The translations under genes and the position numbers were made by a program. From Phormidium willei BDU 130791 (GTDB lineage: Bacteria > Cyanobacteriota > Cyanobacteriia > Cyanobacteriales > Geitlerinemataceae), in the NCBI GenBank assembly GCA_001637315.1, contig LSZA01000025.1, positions 1 through 44,835 on the forward strand: a stretch of 44,835 nucleotides of DNA. The letters are read 5' to 3'. Every line of letters begins with the position of its first letter. Within the stretch, counting starts at the first letter, position 1. Of the stretch, positions 1 through 8,623 are shown piece by piece. The notes below the pieces were generated by a model, which did not search any database, was not told where the DNA came from, and was given only the letters and a program-made list of their open reading frames with translations.

Positions 1-10
1 CCTCTTGCCC

Positions 11-2220
11 CTAAACCACCCGATAAATAAAATTCAACGTCGTCCAAACCTCCATATCCAAGGCATAAACATCATCGGGGAAGGCATCAGCATCAGTTTT
101 GCGTAAACTGGCCCGGTGTAAATCTTCCATAATGGCTTTGGCGACTCGTAGCGGAGACTCTAGGGGGGTGAGACTGCGGGGATTGCGAGGGGAGTTTTGC
201 CGACTAGCGAGGAAGGTTAAGGCTTGGCCGAAGGGGCGATCGCAACAAATGAGTTTCATCGACACAGTACCAATCGGTCGTCCCACGGACCAAGTTTCGG
301 CTTCGGTCCAAGGAAGGGTAACAGACTCACCGGGATTGAGAGGCGGTTGCTGCAAGGTCGGGGGATTGCCATCGGCGACGGTTTCATAGGGATAGAATCC
401 CACGGCCCGACCACTACTATCGAGGCCAAACATGAGATAGTACCGGGGCGATCGCCTAAGTTTTCCAGGTTATATTGCACTTGACTGCCAGCGGGAATAT
501 CGAGGGTTCCTTCTACCCCGGCTAACGGACGGACGCCCTTGGCCCGTCGCGCCCGTCGAGTTTGCCGTTGCAAGACGACGGATTCATCGGGATCGAGGAC
601 ACTTAAGGTTCCCCGCACGCCGAGACGCGAGGCCCCTTCGTTTAAGGTCAGGGTGAGCCATTTGGCGGCCAGCAAGGCTTGCAGTTGGGGAACTAGGCGT
701 TGCACGGATTTCTTGATGGCCTCGTCTTCCTCGCCAATACTGTTGGGGATGAGTTCTCGTCCGACGGAAAACAGGCCGTAAGTCCCTTGATCTTTGGGAA
801 GTTGAACTAACTCACTGGAGTAGGTTTGGGCGATGGTGGCTCGACGCACTCGCCCGAACACGCAATCGGCGGGCTGTTCTCCGGCACTGACGGAGGTGAC
901 ATCGCGAATTCCGGAGAAGGCACTGGTCGCGTCGACGCGTTCAATGCGTTCTAAGCGACTGTCGAGGGCGACCATGAGAGGGAGGGTTCGCGGTAAAATC
1001 CGGACCGATTCTCGTAACAGTCGCCCGGAGACCATTGATTCGGCATCCGTGGCTTGGCTGTCCGGGCCGTTCCACAGTTGGGCCGTTGCCGTTAGGCCCG
1101 ATCGCGATCGCAGTTGCAGTTTCACATCGCTTTGAGGCGGGGTTCCCGGTTCGGGCAAGACGGAGAACAATGACCCCACCCCGTATCGGTTCAAAACTGT
1201 CACCGGTAAGCCCCCTAGCCAGAGCTTGAAGGGGTCGTTACCGGAATTTTTGGCTAAAATGACTCCATCGGCGCCCAAGGCGGCGAGTTGAGGCACGAGG
1301 GGCGGGGGCAGTTCTCCTGAGATGGCACATTGGTCAATTCCCCCGCGACAGATGTTTGGGGTTTGTTCACCGCCGGCAAAGGCTTCTACGAGTTGGTCGG
1401 TGCGAGTCAGGAGGTTGCTGAGGGAGGCTTCGGGAGACAGCCACCAGAGTTGTTGGCTTAAGGCATAGGTAAACAGTCCGGAACTGAATCCTTGCCATTG
1501 ACTTTCGGTGGCCACCTGTTGCCGAGTGGCGGCTGATAGCACCCAACCGGGGCCATCTCGTTTGAGACCCGGTTGGTTGGCGCGACGGAGTTGCTCTTGT
1601 AATTGGGTTTGCAGTTGTCGTTGAGCGTCATCGAGTTGCACGACGGTGGGACTGGGACGAGATCGCACTCGGAGATTGCCCAACAGGGGATGACCGGGAT
1701 AGGTGTAACTGGTATCGAGAACGGTCATAATTTTGTCCGTGGGCAGCGATCGCAGCAACAACCACAGAGTCGTCAAGGGCAAATCCAAACCATCGGCCAT
1801 GACTAAACTCGGTTCGACGGCTTCAGAGTTGGGGGATGGCTGAACCTGAGACCCATAGCCACTAAAATGTAGCCACACAACATCGTTGGCTGTCACCCCT
1901 GAGAAATGGTCATTAAAGGCTTCGAGGGTCTGGCGGCGGCTGGCTTGCTCATCGGTGAGGCTGAGAACATCCTTGGCGGCAAACCCGAAGCGATGCTGTA
2001 GCACTTGCTCTTGCAACCGTACATCGGTAACGGCTCCACTTAAATCACTGCCGCTGGACTCGGGATAGCGGTTAATACCAATCAATAAGGCTCGTTTACG
2101 AGCCGTTGGGGCGGCGAGGACTTCCCTCAGACGAGGGTCTCGGGAGATCAACCCCAGTCCACCCGCCGTTGTTGCCGCAAGCAGCCAGGCCGATTGTTGT
2201 AGAAAACCCCGTCGTTTCAT
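11..2220 (-). pseudogene. Pseudo-orthocaspase (YS-type caspase-fold protein), frameshifted near 445-448
   Basis: The protein begins with a twin-arginine-like leader (KRRGFLQ, then a hydrophobic stretch), followed by a caspase p20 fold from about residue 40. The usual catalytic His of the SGHG motif is Tyr122 (HFSGYGSQ). The usual Cys of D-x-C-H is Ser171 (VLDTSY). This matches the YS class of cyanobacterial pseudo-orthocaspases, so proteolysis is not expected. The C-terminal part resembles a DUF4384-type beta domain. The main frame runs from 2220 and drifts into non-homologous sequence after YNLENLGDRP. The natural continuation (RYYLMFGLDSSGRAVGFYPYE) lies in another frame, ending at 11. One base missing from the G run at 445-448 (C run on the coding strand) explains this; restoring it gives about 736 residues. 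It is either a sequencing or assembly error or a real recent lesion. It was probably exported, by the Tat-like leader; its function is likely regulatory or scaffolding (inference). Confidence 0.85.
445..448 (-). other. Frameshift site in a G4/C4 homopolymer
   Basis: Reading the minus strand, the frame up to GATCGCCCC encodes a domain that continues only in a shifted frame immediately after this run. Adding a single C restores one continuous reading frame into the downstream segment, which ends at 11. The homopolymer setting fits an indel error or slippage. Confidence 0.75.
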
Positions 2221-2235
2221 AATAGTTGCGTAGGA

Positions 2236-2263
2236 GAGTTAAGAGTTAAGAGTTAAGAGTTAA
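2236..2263. repeat. Short tandem heptamer repeat, GAGTTAA x4
   Basis: Four perfect consecutive copies of the heptamer GAGTTAA (2236-2242, 2243-2249, 2250-2256, 2257-2263) lie just upstream of the pseudo-caspase start codon at 2220. Heptameric short tandemly repeated repetitive sequences (STRR) are a known class in cyanobacterial intergenic DNA. Copy number is expected to vary between strains. Confidence 0.85.
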
Positions 2264-2380
2264 TGGAGATAGCAGTCGACCGGTGAAACCCGAGATTCAC
2301 CCTCATAAAAATCCTGGTTTGGGTTAGATTTGATATCATTAACCGTCCAGTTTTCACGGTCAACTGCTATCTGAGAGAGG

Positions 2381-2408
2381 GGGAACAGACGCCTGTGATT
2401 CTGTTCCC
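2381..2408 (-). terminator. Probable transcription terminator hairpin of sat
   Basis: There is a perfect 9-bp stem (GGGAACAGA with TCTGTTCCC) and a 10-nt loop, starting about 36 nt after the sat stop codon at 2444 on the minus strand. No clear U tract follows, as is common in cyanobacteria. A role in termination is inferred from position. Confidence 0.55.
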
Positions 2409-2443
2409 TAATAATAGGTTCCCCAAGGACACGATGAAGGCGA

Positions 2444-3619
2444 TTAGTCGTGCATCGCTTTAGCCAGTTCTGCCGCGACTTCCGGGCGAGAGAATTCTGG
2501 GGGAGGAAGTTCACCCCGCCGCAACATCTCACGGACTTTGGTTCCTGACAGGTGAATTCGCTCTTCGCTGGTACTGGGACTGGTTTTTGAGGTAGCCATG
2601 GTTCCGGTCCGAGTGCAGTAGAAGGCGTGTTCAAACTTCATCGGCGTAATCCCCAGTTCTCCGGGTTCAAACTCCTCGAAGATCTCTTGCGCGTCGTAGG
2701 TTCCATAGTAATCTCCTACTCCGGCGTGATCGCGTCCCACAATGAAGTGAGTGCAGCCATAGTTTTTCCGCACTAGAGCGTGGAAAATCGCTTCCCGAGG
2801 TCCGGCGTAGCGCATGGCGGCGGGGTTAATAGCCATCATGACGCGATCGCGGGGAAAGTATTTATCGAGCATAATTTCATAGCAACGCATCCGCACATCA
2901 GCGGGAATGTCATCGCTTTTCGTGGCGCCGACGAGGGGATGGAGAAATAGACCATCGACGGTTTCTAAGGCACATTTTTGAATGTACTCATGGGCGCGGT
3001 GGATGGGGTTACGGGTTTGGAAGCCGACGACGGTTTTCCAGCCTTTTTCGAGAAACATTTGTCGCGAGTCGGCTGGGTCAATTTGGTAGTTGGGGAATAG
3101 GGGATGAGGATCTCGTTCGAGCATCCACACGGAACCGGCTAGATTAACCGGGCCTTGTGCATAAACAACGGCGACTCCGGGATGTTTCTCTTCATTAGTC
3201 CGATAGACATGGAGGGCTTCTTGTAGTTTGTCGTAGTGGTATTTCTCGGTTAGATCTAAGACTCCGACAAAGCGCCCGCTTTTGTCATCAAGGCGTACGC
3301 GATCGCCTACATTCAAGCCGTTGGCGACCTCTTCGCTGACACTGAGGGTAATGGGGACAGACCAGGGCAAACCGTTGGCCAGGCGCATTTCCTTGACGAC
3401 CCGTTGATAGTCAGCTTCGGCCATGAAGCCGGTTAGGGGACTAAAGCCACCAATGGCAATTAGGGCCAGGTCCGAGAAGGTGCGATCGTCCATCGTCACC
3501 CGAGGCAGGTTATCGGCTTGGGCGAGAAATTCCTGTTTCTGCTCAGCGGTGGCCAGGCGATTGATTAGAGTGCCACCGTGGGCGGCAATGGTTTCTTGAA
3601 GTTTGGTTGCTACACTCAC
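2444..3619 (-). CDS. sat: ATP sulfurylase (sulfate adenylyltransferase)
   Basis: The enzyme converts sulfate and ATP to adenosine 5'-phosphosulfate and pyrophosphate, the first step of cytoplasmic sulfate assimilation. At 391 residues it has the normal length of the single-domain Sat family. The nucleotide-binding motif [11 protein letters not shown] (about residues 201-211) and the later [12 protein letters not shown] segment are intact. The start is GTG at 3619 ([10 protein letters not shown]); no in-frame ATG lies close to it and the Shine-Dalgarno signal is weak. It stands alone: 559 bp separate it from opcA upstream, and a hairpin follows the stop. No APS kinase (cysC) or APS/PAPS reductase gene is adjacent. 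Confidence 0.96.
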   Translation of the reverse strand: MSVATKLQETIAAHGGTLINRLATAEQKQEFLAQADNLPRVTMDDRTFSDLALIAIGGFSPLTGFMAEADYQRVVKEMRLANGLPWSVPITLSVSEEVANGLNVGDRVRLDDKSGRFVGVLDLTEKYHYDKLQEALHVYRTNEEKHPGVAVVYAQGPVNLAGSVWMLERDPHPLFPNYQIDPADSRQMFLEKGWKTVVGFQTRNPIHRAHEYIQKCALETVDGLFLHPLVGATKSDDIPADVRMRCYEIMLDKYFPRDRVMMAINPAAMRYAGPREAIFHALVRKNYGCTHFIVGRDHAGVGDYYGTYDAQEIFEEFEPGELGITPMKFEHAFYCTRTGTMATSKTSPSTSEERIHLSGTKVREMLRRGELPPPEFSRPEVAAELAKAMHD

Positions 3620-4059
3620 GTTGGAGACGGGATAAAGGGTTATCTGTACGGGTTACAATCGTCTCCAAGTTTAGCCCTAGATGGGGTCAACGACCAAATT
3701 TTCCCATTCTGGGGACCGCTTGAGAAAAAAATAAGCAAAACTAATCTTGGCTCGACGTTACTTTTAATCTTTAAAATTTGCGGCTTGTTACAAAACTTCA
3801 AAGTCAAGAGCTTGTCAAGAATTATTTCTAATAAGAGAACGGATTTGACAGGGTTTCAGGGATTTGCTAAGATTTTCACACTGACCTACTTGTGTGCAAA
3901 ATTAGGCAATTTACCAGAGAGAGTCCCAGAGCCACCCGCCGATTTTTGCCCGCTCAGAACAAAGTTGTATCCGCTACAGCCTAGACAGAGAGAGACTTGA
4001 GAGCCTCCACAACCACCGCAGCGAGAGAGAGCTTGCTCGGATCGAACTGAGAGAGGGAT

Positions 4060-4078
4060 GGGGGGAAATTTGCCCCCC
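4060..4078. repeat. G6/C6 inverted repeat (hairpin)
   Basis: GGGGGG and CCCCCC flank the 7-nt centre AAATTTG, giving a very stable 6-bp GC stem about 100 nt past the opcA stop codon on the minus strand. No U tract follows on either strand. It could be part of a terminator or of a structured RNA. Confidence 0.5.
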
Positions 4079-4126
4079 TCGGTCGTCAGTCCGTCGCTCA
4101 CGATGAGGTTTGTTCTTTACACAACT

Positions 4127-4145
4127 TCACCAAAAAATGCGGTGA
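4127..4145 (-). terminator. Weak hairpin with T-rich loop downstream of opcA
   Basis: On the minus strand TCACC pairs with GGTGA around a T-rich loop, about 35-50 nt after the opcA stop codon at 4179. The stem has only 5 bp, so its role as terminator is uncertain. The G6/C6 hairpin at 4060-4078 is the stronger structure. Confidence 0.25.
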
Positions 4146-4178
4146 GCTTGACAAAATCCCCAATTCATGCAAGCGAAC

Positions 4179-5516
4179 TTAAGACCCTAAGCCTAACAGT
4201 TGTGCGGTAACCGCGAGACTTTCCTCATACAACACATCATGGCCCCAGCGTTGCAGTTGTTGAGCCATTAAGGCCTCAGCTTTCTGGTCGGAGAGAGCCG
4301 TGACCTGTTCCGTGCGACAGGATTGGGCGCTTCCCCCAGCTTCCATGCGCATACAGCCGGTGGTTTCCGAACAGAGAATCGTACAACAGTCGGCCTCAGG
4401 ATTAGAGGAATTGAGGCGCAGGGCCACCAAATCTCCAGGAATCTCGCCGGTATCCGCCACAGGAACCCCGGCTAACTCGGCTAGAATCTCGCGATCGCAC
4501 TCTCCCTCGAACTTAATATGAGTAATATCGTAATCCCCCGACTCCACAGAATAGGAAATAGGCGTCCAGCCGAGGCGACTAGCAAACCAACCCAGGAATA
4601 GCAAAGCCTGAGAGTCGTTGCCTTTCTCGTAATCAATGGTGATGCTGTCGATTTCTCCCAGGGACATCCGCCGTTCGGGGGGATCGAAAGCGGCGGCGGT
4701 TAACTCTTGCCAGGCCGAGAGACGATGCCAGTTGAGGTCAGCAATATAAATTTCTTGCTGCACCAACTCCTGCATTTTCAGTAATTCCGATCGCGGATCA
4801 CTGAAATAACTCGAATCGACGACCGTACAGTTGCTGGCGGTAGCCAGGGACGCGAACAACTCCTGTTCCGGGTTCGGGGTGGCTTTCCACCAGACAAAAC
4901 GGGGTAACTCGGGAACCATCAGGGAGGTGACTAAATCCCCCACCCGGTTGAGAGCGTCCTTGGTTCCCCGTAGAGTGATGTACTCGCAACAGACTAACTT
5001 GGAACTCTGACGCTGAAGCGGACAATAGGCCGAGACTTGGGCCGTCACGCCCTTGTCTTCGATACCGAAGGTCGGACAAATGGTGATAATGCGGCAAGGA
5101 TTAGCGGCGGCGATCGCCTCACTAATCTGAAATCCCCGCGCATCCAAATTGTCATAATGCTGGTCTTGCGGGGACAACCGGTTGAACTCCTCCCGCAACT
5201 TGCGCAGCGTCGGAGCATTCATATGTCCCGTCACCTTGAGATCATACTGTTTCTGCGCCGCTTCAATGGCTTGACGGGCTTCTTCCCCATTGACCCCATC
5301 AATCGGACAATCATAAAACCCCAACGCCGCCAACAACTGTTGAAACTCCTCGGGTTCATAGACCACCATACTGAAGGTTGAGGCGCGACTGGCCAAAGGC
5401 GCCGCCTGTCCCTTACTCTGTCCCAGCCAAATTTGACTGAGTTCGGCCTCAATCTCCCCCAAGGAAATATCTTTAGGTTTCTGTAAAGCAACAACGGGTG
5501 TGTTAGTACTCATCAT
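4179..5516 (-). CDS. opcA: OpcA, assembly/activator protein of glucose-6-phosphate dehydrogenase
   Basis: OpcA activates and stabilises the Zwf oligomer, and in cyanobacteria it is thought to link the oxidative pentose phosphate pathway to redox state. About 445 residues is normal length. An N-terminal segment (about 55-113, FQQLLAALGFYDCPIDG...TLRKLREEF) looks like a peptidoglycan-binding-1-type helical fold, followed by the OpcA domain. A Cys pair with five residues between (Cys382 and Cys388, LCSETTGC) matches the spacing of the pair I recall being reported as the thioredoxin-controlled switch of Anabaena PCC 7120 OpcA. The ATG at 5516 follows a GGGAGA ribosome site by 6 nt; ATG 5513 and TTG 5519 are alternatives. 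It is the last gene of fbp-zwf-opcA, 149 nt after zwf. Confidence 0.95.
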   Translation of the reverse strand: MMSTNTPVVALQKPKDISLGEIEAELSQIWLGQSKGQAAPLASRASTFSMVVYEPEEFQQLLAALGFYDCPIDGVNGEEARQAIEAAQKQYDLKVTGHMNAPTLRKLREEFNRLSPQDQHYDNLDARGFQISEAIAAANPCRIITICPTFGIEDKGVTAQVSAYCPLQRQSSKLVCCEYITLRGTKDALNRVGDLVTSLMVPELPRFVWWKATPNPEQELFASLATASNCTVVDSSYFSDPRSELLKMQELVQQEIYIADLNWHRLSAWQELTAAAFDPPERRMSLGEIDSITIDYEKGNDSQALLFLGWFASRLGWTPISYSVESGDYDITHIKFEGECDREILAELAGVPVADTGEIPGDLVALRLNSSNPEADCCTILCSETTGCMRMEAGGSAQSCRTEQVTALSDQKAEALMAQQLQRWGHDVLYEESLAVTAQLLGLGS

Positions 5517-5665
5517 CAATCATCTCCCTAAACGTGAAAACAACAACGCCACAACGGGCCAACATCACCTTCAGTGTGACGCAACCGGACCCAATTCGTC
5601 GGCCAACTTGTCCTAGCCATCCTCATCGGAATCCCCGGAATCCGTTAACCCGCAGCGATTTGAAG

Positions 5666-7195
5666 CTATAAACGCCGCCAGCGACGATTATCTCGATTCA
5701 ATAACAATTCCGCTTCAACGGGTTCCCAGGTTCCGGCTTCATAGAGGGGAATCGAATCAGCTGGTGCGGGTGCATCCCACACTTCCAACACAGGAGTTAA
5801 CACGCGCCAAGAGGCTTCCACCTCATCACCACGGGTAAACAGCGTTTGATCGCCGAGCATACAATCAATCAGTAAACGGCTATAAGCATCGGTACTGGGT
5901 TTCCCAAACGCCGCATCATAGCGAAAATCCATGTTGACCGATCGCGTCCGCAACGAGGTTCCCGGCGTTTTCACCTCAAAGCGCATACTAATCCCTTCGT
6001 TGGGCTGAATGCGCATCACCAAAACATTGGGATTTGCCTGTTTAGCCGCCGATTGGAACATCAAAAAGGGTACATCCTTAAATTGAATGGCAATTTCGGA
6101 GACTTTTTTCGGCATCCGTTTCCCGGTTCGTAAATAGAAGGGAACTCCTTTCCAACGCCAATTGTCGATACTCAACTTCAAGGCCGCATAGGTTGGCGTT
6201 GTCGACTCAGGATCAGCACCATCTTCATCGCGATAGGCGGGAATGGTTTTGCCATCCATCCAACCTTTAGTATATTGTCCCCGAACCGCCGCATTCTCCA
6301 AATGTTCAGTATCCGCTAAACGAGTCGCTTGAACCACTTTAACCTTTTCGTTGCGAATACTGTCGGCATCTAAGGAATTGGGGGCTTCCATGGCCGTGAG
6401 GCTAAACAACTGCATCAGGTGATTCTGCACCATATCCCGTAAGGCCCCGGCAGTTTCATAGTAGCCGGCCCGTCCTTCGAGTCCCACCCGTTCAGCTACG
6501 GTAATTTGCACATGATCCACAAATTGCCGATTCCAAAGGGGTTCAAAAATGGCATTCGCAAAGCGAAATACTAATAAGTTTTGGACCGTTTCTTTGCCGA
6601 GATAATGGTCGATGCGATAGACTTGTTTTTCGTCACAAACTGATTGTACCACCTGATTGAGCCGTTGAGCCGAGGCTAAATCCCGACCAAAGGGTTTCTC
6701 GATCACCAATCGCTGCTTCGTCGGATCCGCCAACAGTCCGGCTTCCCCAAGTTGTTGGGTGGCTTCTCCAAAGAAACGTGGGGCCACCGAGAGGTAGAAG
6801 ACTCGATTTCCCCGTGTCCCTCGTTTTTCATCGAGTTCGCTGAGGAAGGTTTTTAGATTTTGGTAATCTTGAGGATTGTCGATGTTCCCGGGACAATAGA
6901 AGAGTCCTTGCGCAAAACTGTTCCAAATCTCATCGGATTGTAAACCACCGCCAAATTCATCGACACCCTGACGACAATGATCTCGGAAATAGTCATGACT
7001 CCAGTCCCGGCGTGAAACTCCCACGATGGTTAATTCCGGCGGGAGACGACGTTCTAGGTGCATCTGGTAGATGGCGGGAACCAGCTTACGCTGGGTTAAA
7101 TCCCCAGATGCACCAAAGATAATCAGAATTTGCGGTTCAGGAATGCGATCTTGTTGCAGGCCAACGCGCAGGGGATTGTCTTGGATAGCGACCAT
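5666..7195 (-). CDS. zwf: Glucose-6-phosphate 1-dehydrogenase
   Basis: The enzyme catalyses the first, NADP-reducing step of the oxidative pentose phosphate pathway, which supplies reductant to cyanobacteria in the dark. All family signatures are present in 509 residues: the nucleotide-binding [11 protein letters not shown] (28-38), EKPFG (166-170) and the active-site RIDHYLGKE (194-202). Cys187 sits just before the active-site motif and Cys445 lies in the C-terminal domain; cysteines of cyanobacterial Zwf have been discussed in redox control. The start ATG at 7195 gives [11 protein letters not shown]. It is the middle gene of the fbp-zwf-opcA cluster, and a long inverted repeat (7228-7257) lies just upstream. 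Confidence 0.98.
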   Translation of the reverse strand: MVAIQDNPLRVGLQQDRIPEPQILIIFGASGDLTQRKLVPAIYQMHLERRLPPELTIVGVSRRDWSHDYFRDHCRQGVDEFGGGLQSDEIWNSFAQGLFYCPGNIDNPQDYQNLKTFLSELDEKRGTRGNRVFYLSVAPRFFGEATQQLGEAGLLADPTKQRLVIEKPFGRDLASAQRLNQVVQSVCDEKQVYRIDHYLGKETVQNLLVFRFANAIFEPLWNRQFVDHVQITVAERVGLEGRAGYYETAGALRDMVQNHLMQLFSLTAMEAPNSLDADSIRNEKVKVVQATRLADTEHLENAAVRGQYTKGWMDGKTIPAYRDEDGADPESTTPTYAALKLSIDNWRWKGVPFYLRTGKRMPKKVSEIAIQFKDVPFLMFQSAAKQANPNVLVMRIQPNEGISMRFEVKTPGTSLRTRSVNMDFRYDAAFGKPSTDAYSRLLIDCMLGDQTLFTRGDEVEASWRVLTPVLEVWDAPAPADSIPLYEAGTWEPVEAELLLNRDNRRWRRL

Positions 7196-7227
7196 AGAAG
7201 CTGTGATGATTAGAGTGACAGTATTGA

Positions 7228-7257
7228 GTTGACAATTGTGGACTTGGACTTGTCAAC
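7228..7257. promoter_or_regulatory. Inverted repeat GTTGACAA-N14-TTGTCAAC upstream of zwf
   Basis: A perfect 8-bp inverted repeat with a 14-nt spacer lies 32-62 nt upstream of the zwf ATG, in the short fbp-zwf gap. It could be an operator, an RNA stem that separates zwf expression from fbp, or part of a promoter. No regulator can be named from sequence alone. Confidence 0.45.
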
Positions 7258-7276
7258 ACTTGCCATCGGGGAAGAT

Positions 7277-7290
7277 TCAGGGTTCCCTGA
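7277..7290 (-). terminator. Short hairpin after fbp
   Basis: TCAGGG and CCCTGA flank TT in a 6-bp perfect inverted repeat about 16 nt past the fbp stop codon on the minus strand. With a 2-nt loop it would form a tight, slightly opened hairpin. It may attenuate read-through from fbp into zwf. Confidence 0.3.
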
Positions 7291-7305
7291 CTTGTAGGAT
7301 GGGGG

Positions 7306-8352
7306 TTAGTGGCGATCGCCGCGCGTCCCTTCTTGGATAAACGACTCCACCAACGCCACATCTTCAGGACTGCCAATGACCAACGGGGTTCGCTGGTGCA
7401 GTTTCTCGGGAACCACATCCATAATTTTTTGCCGTCCGGTACTGGCTTGTCCGCCGGCTTGTTCCATGAGGAAGGCTAACGGGGCCGATTCGTAGAGAAG
7501 CCGCAATTTCCCTTCGGGTTTCTTCACGGTTCCGGGATAGAGGAAAACGCCGCCTTGTAGCAAAATACGGTGGAAGTCTCCCACGAGGGCGCCACTGTAG
7601 CGTCCAGTGTAGCCTTCGTGACGATGGACGTAACGAATGTAATCTCGCATCGAGTCGTCCCATTGCCAGAAGTTGCCTTCGTTAACACTATAGACGGAAC
7701 CATGGTCAGGCACTTGGATATTCTCTTGCCAGAGGATAAATTCCCCTAGGGTGGGATCGAGGGTGAAGGAGTGAACGCCAGTCCCGATGGAGTAGACGAG
7801 GACGGTACTCGGACCGTAGAGGATGTAGCCGGCGGCGAGTTGTTTATGGCCCGATTGCAGTAAGTCTAAGGCTTCTCCGCTTTCGTCGTTACCTTCTTGT
7901 TGACGGATGGCGAAGATCGACCCAACGTTGAGGTTGGCATCAATGTTAGAGGACCCGTCAATGGGGTCATAGACGAGAGTATAGCGGCCAATGGGGCAGT
8001 TTTCGGGGATGTAGTAGGGTTTTTCCATCTCCTCGGAGGCTAGGCGACAGACGAGGCCACTTTGTTTGAAGACGGAGATGAAGACTTCGTTGGCGTAGAC
8101 GTCCATTTTTTTGACGTCTTCTCCCTGGACGTTTTCTCCCCCAGCAAAGCCGAGAACCCCATCCATCAGGCCCGCTTGGCTGAGACGACGGGCCGTGAGT
8201 TTCCCGGCTAGGGCGATGCGGTTCATCAGGGTACTGAGATCTTGGGCCTCGGGGGAGAAGCTTTGTAGCTGTTCGAGAACATGGCGCGATAGGGTGGTAC
8301 AGTCGCGGTCTAAGGCCCGTTGGGGCATCTCGAAGGATTCGCTGGGTGTCAT
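7306..8352 (-). CDS. fbp: Class I fructose-1,6-bisphosphatase
   Basis: It hydrolyses fructose 1,6-bisphosphate to fructose 6-phosphate for gluconeogenesis and hexose-phosphate supply. Carbon fixation in cyanobacteria mainly uses the separate GlpX-type dual FBPase/SBPase, so this class I enzyme fits the dark pathway that its neighbours serve. The metal-binding residues are visible: LASEEME (Glu107/108) and [10 protein letters not shown] (129-138). Length of 348 is typical. The start is ATG at 8352 ([12 protein letters not shown]). It is the first gene of fbp-zwf-opcA, 110 nt before zwf, and divergent from the helicase gene across a 271-bp region. Confidence 0.97.
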   Translation of the reverse strand: MTPSESFEMPQRALDRDCTTLSRHVLEQLQSFSPEAQDLSTLMNRIALAGKLTARRLSQAGLMDGVLGFAGGENVQGEDVKKMDVYANEVFISVFKQSGLVCRLASEEMEKPYYIPENCPIGRYTLVYDPIDGSSNIDANLNVGSIFAIRQQEGNDESGEALDLLQSGHKQLAAGYILYGPSTVLVYSIGTGVHSFTLDPTLGEFILWQENIQVPDHGSVYSVNEGNFWQWDDSMRDYIRYVHRHEGYTGRYSGALVGDFHRILLQGGVFLYPGTVKKPEGKLRLLYESAPLAFLMEQAGGQASTGRQKIMDVVPEKLHQRTPLVIGSPEDVALVESFIQEGTRGDRH

Positions 8353-8502
8353 ACAGGAGTGCTGTTTAGGGTGTTCAGGTCGGTTATGGACTCGGGAGGG
8401 TCGGCGATCGCTGCTTCTATGGTAAAACCACTTCCGGCGATCGCACCCCTTTCTTTCAGGACTATAAGATTTTCTTTAGATTAAACTCGGATTCATTTTT
8501 CA

Positions 8503-8508
8503 TATAAT
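8503..8508 (+). promoter_or_regulatory. Candidate -10 box (TATAAT) for the helicase gene
   Basis: A consensus TATAAT lies about 115 nt upstream of the helicase ATG in an AT-rich patch of the fbp/helicase intergenic region. The -35 match (TTAAAC near 8481, spacer 16) is poor. The rest of 8353-8623 holds no gene and should also carry the fbp promoter. Confidence 0.4.
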
Positions 8509-8623
8509 AGGGGGTTAGGGAGTTTTCTGAATGGGGTCTGTTGCTCGCAAATCCTCACGCAACGCCCTCATCTCTCTCCAGAATACTCTCCTAAACTCGC
8601 CAAATTGTTGAGATCGTGCTGCC

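Larger units (their letters stand above)
3620..4178. other. 559-bp intergenic region between opcA and sat
   Basis: No convincing gene is present. The reading frames here (e.g. 3578-4000 plus, 3886-4101 minus) show no recognisable protein and one overlaps the sat 5' end. The region should hold the opcA terminator and the sat promoter. The part nearer sat is AT-rich. The part at about 3900-4090 is rich in purine-heavy GAGAGA tracts and contains a G6/C6 hairpin. A small RNA is possible, but I could not match it to Yfr1, Yfr2 or 6S RNA motifs. Confidence 0.6.

Noticed and set aside
3578-4000. 140-residue plus-strand reading frame between sat and opcA
   Set aside because: It overlaps the sat 5' end, its residues look random with no recognisable domain, and most of it is in low-complexity intergenic DNA.
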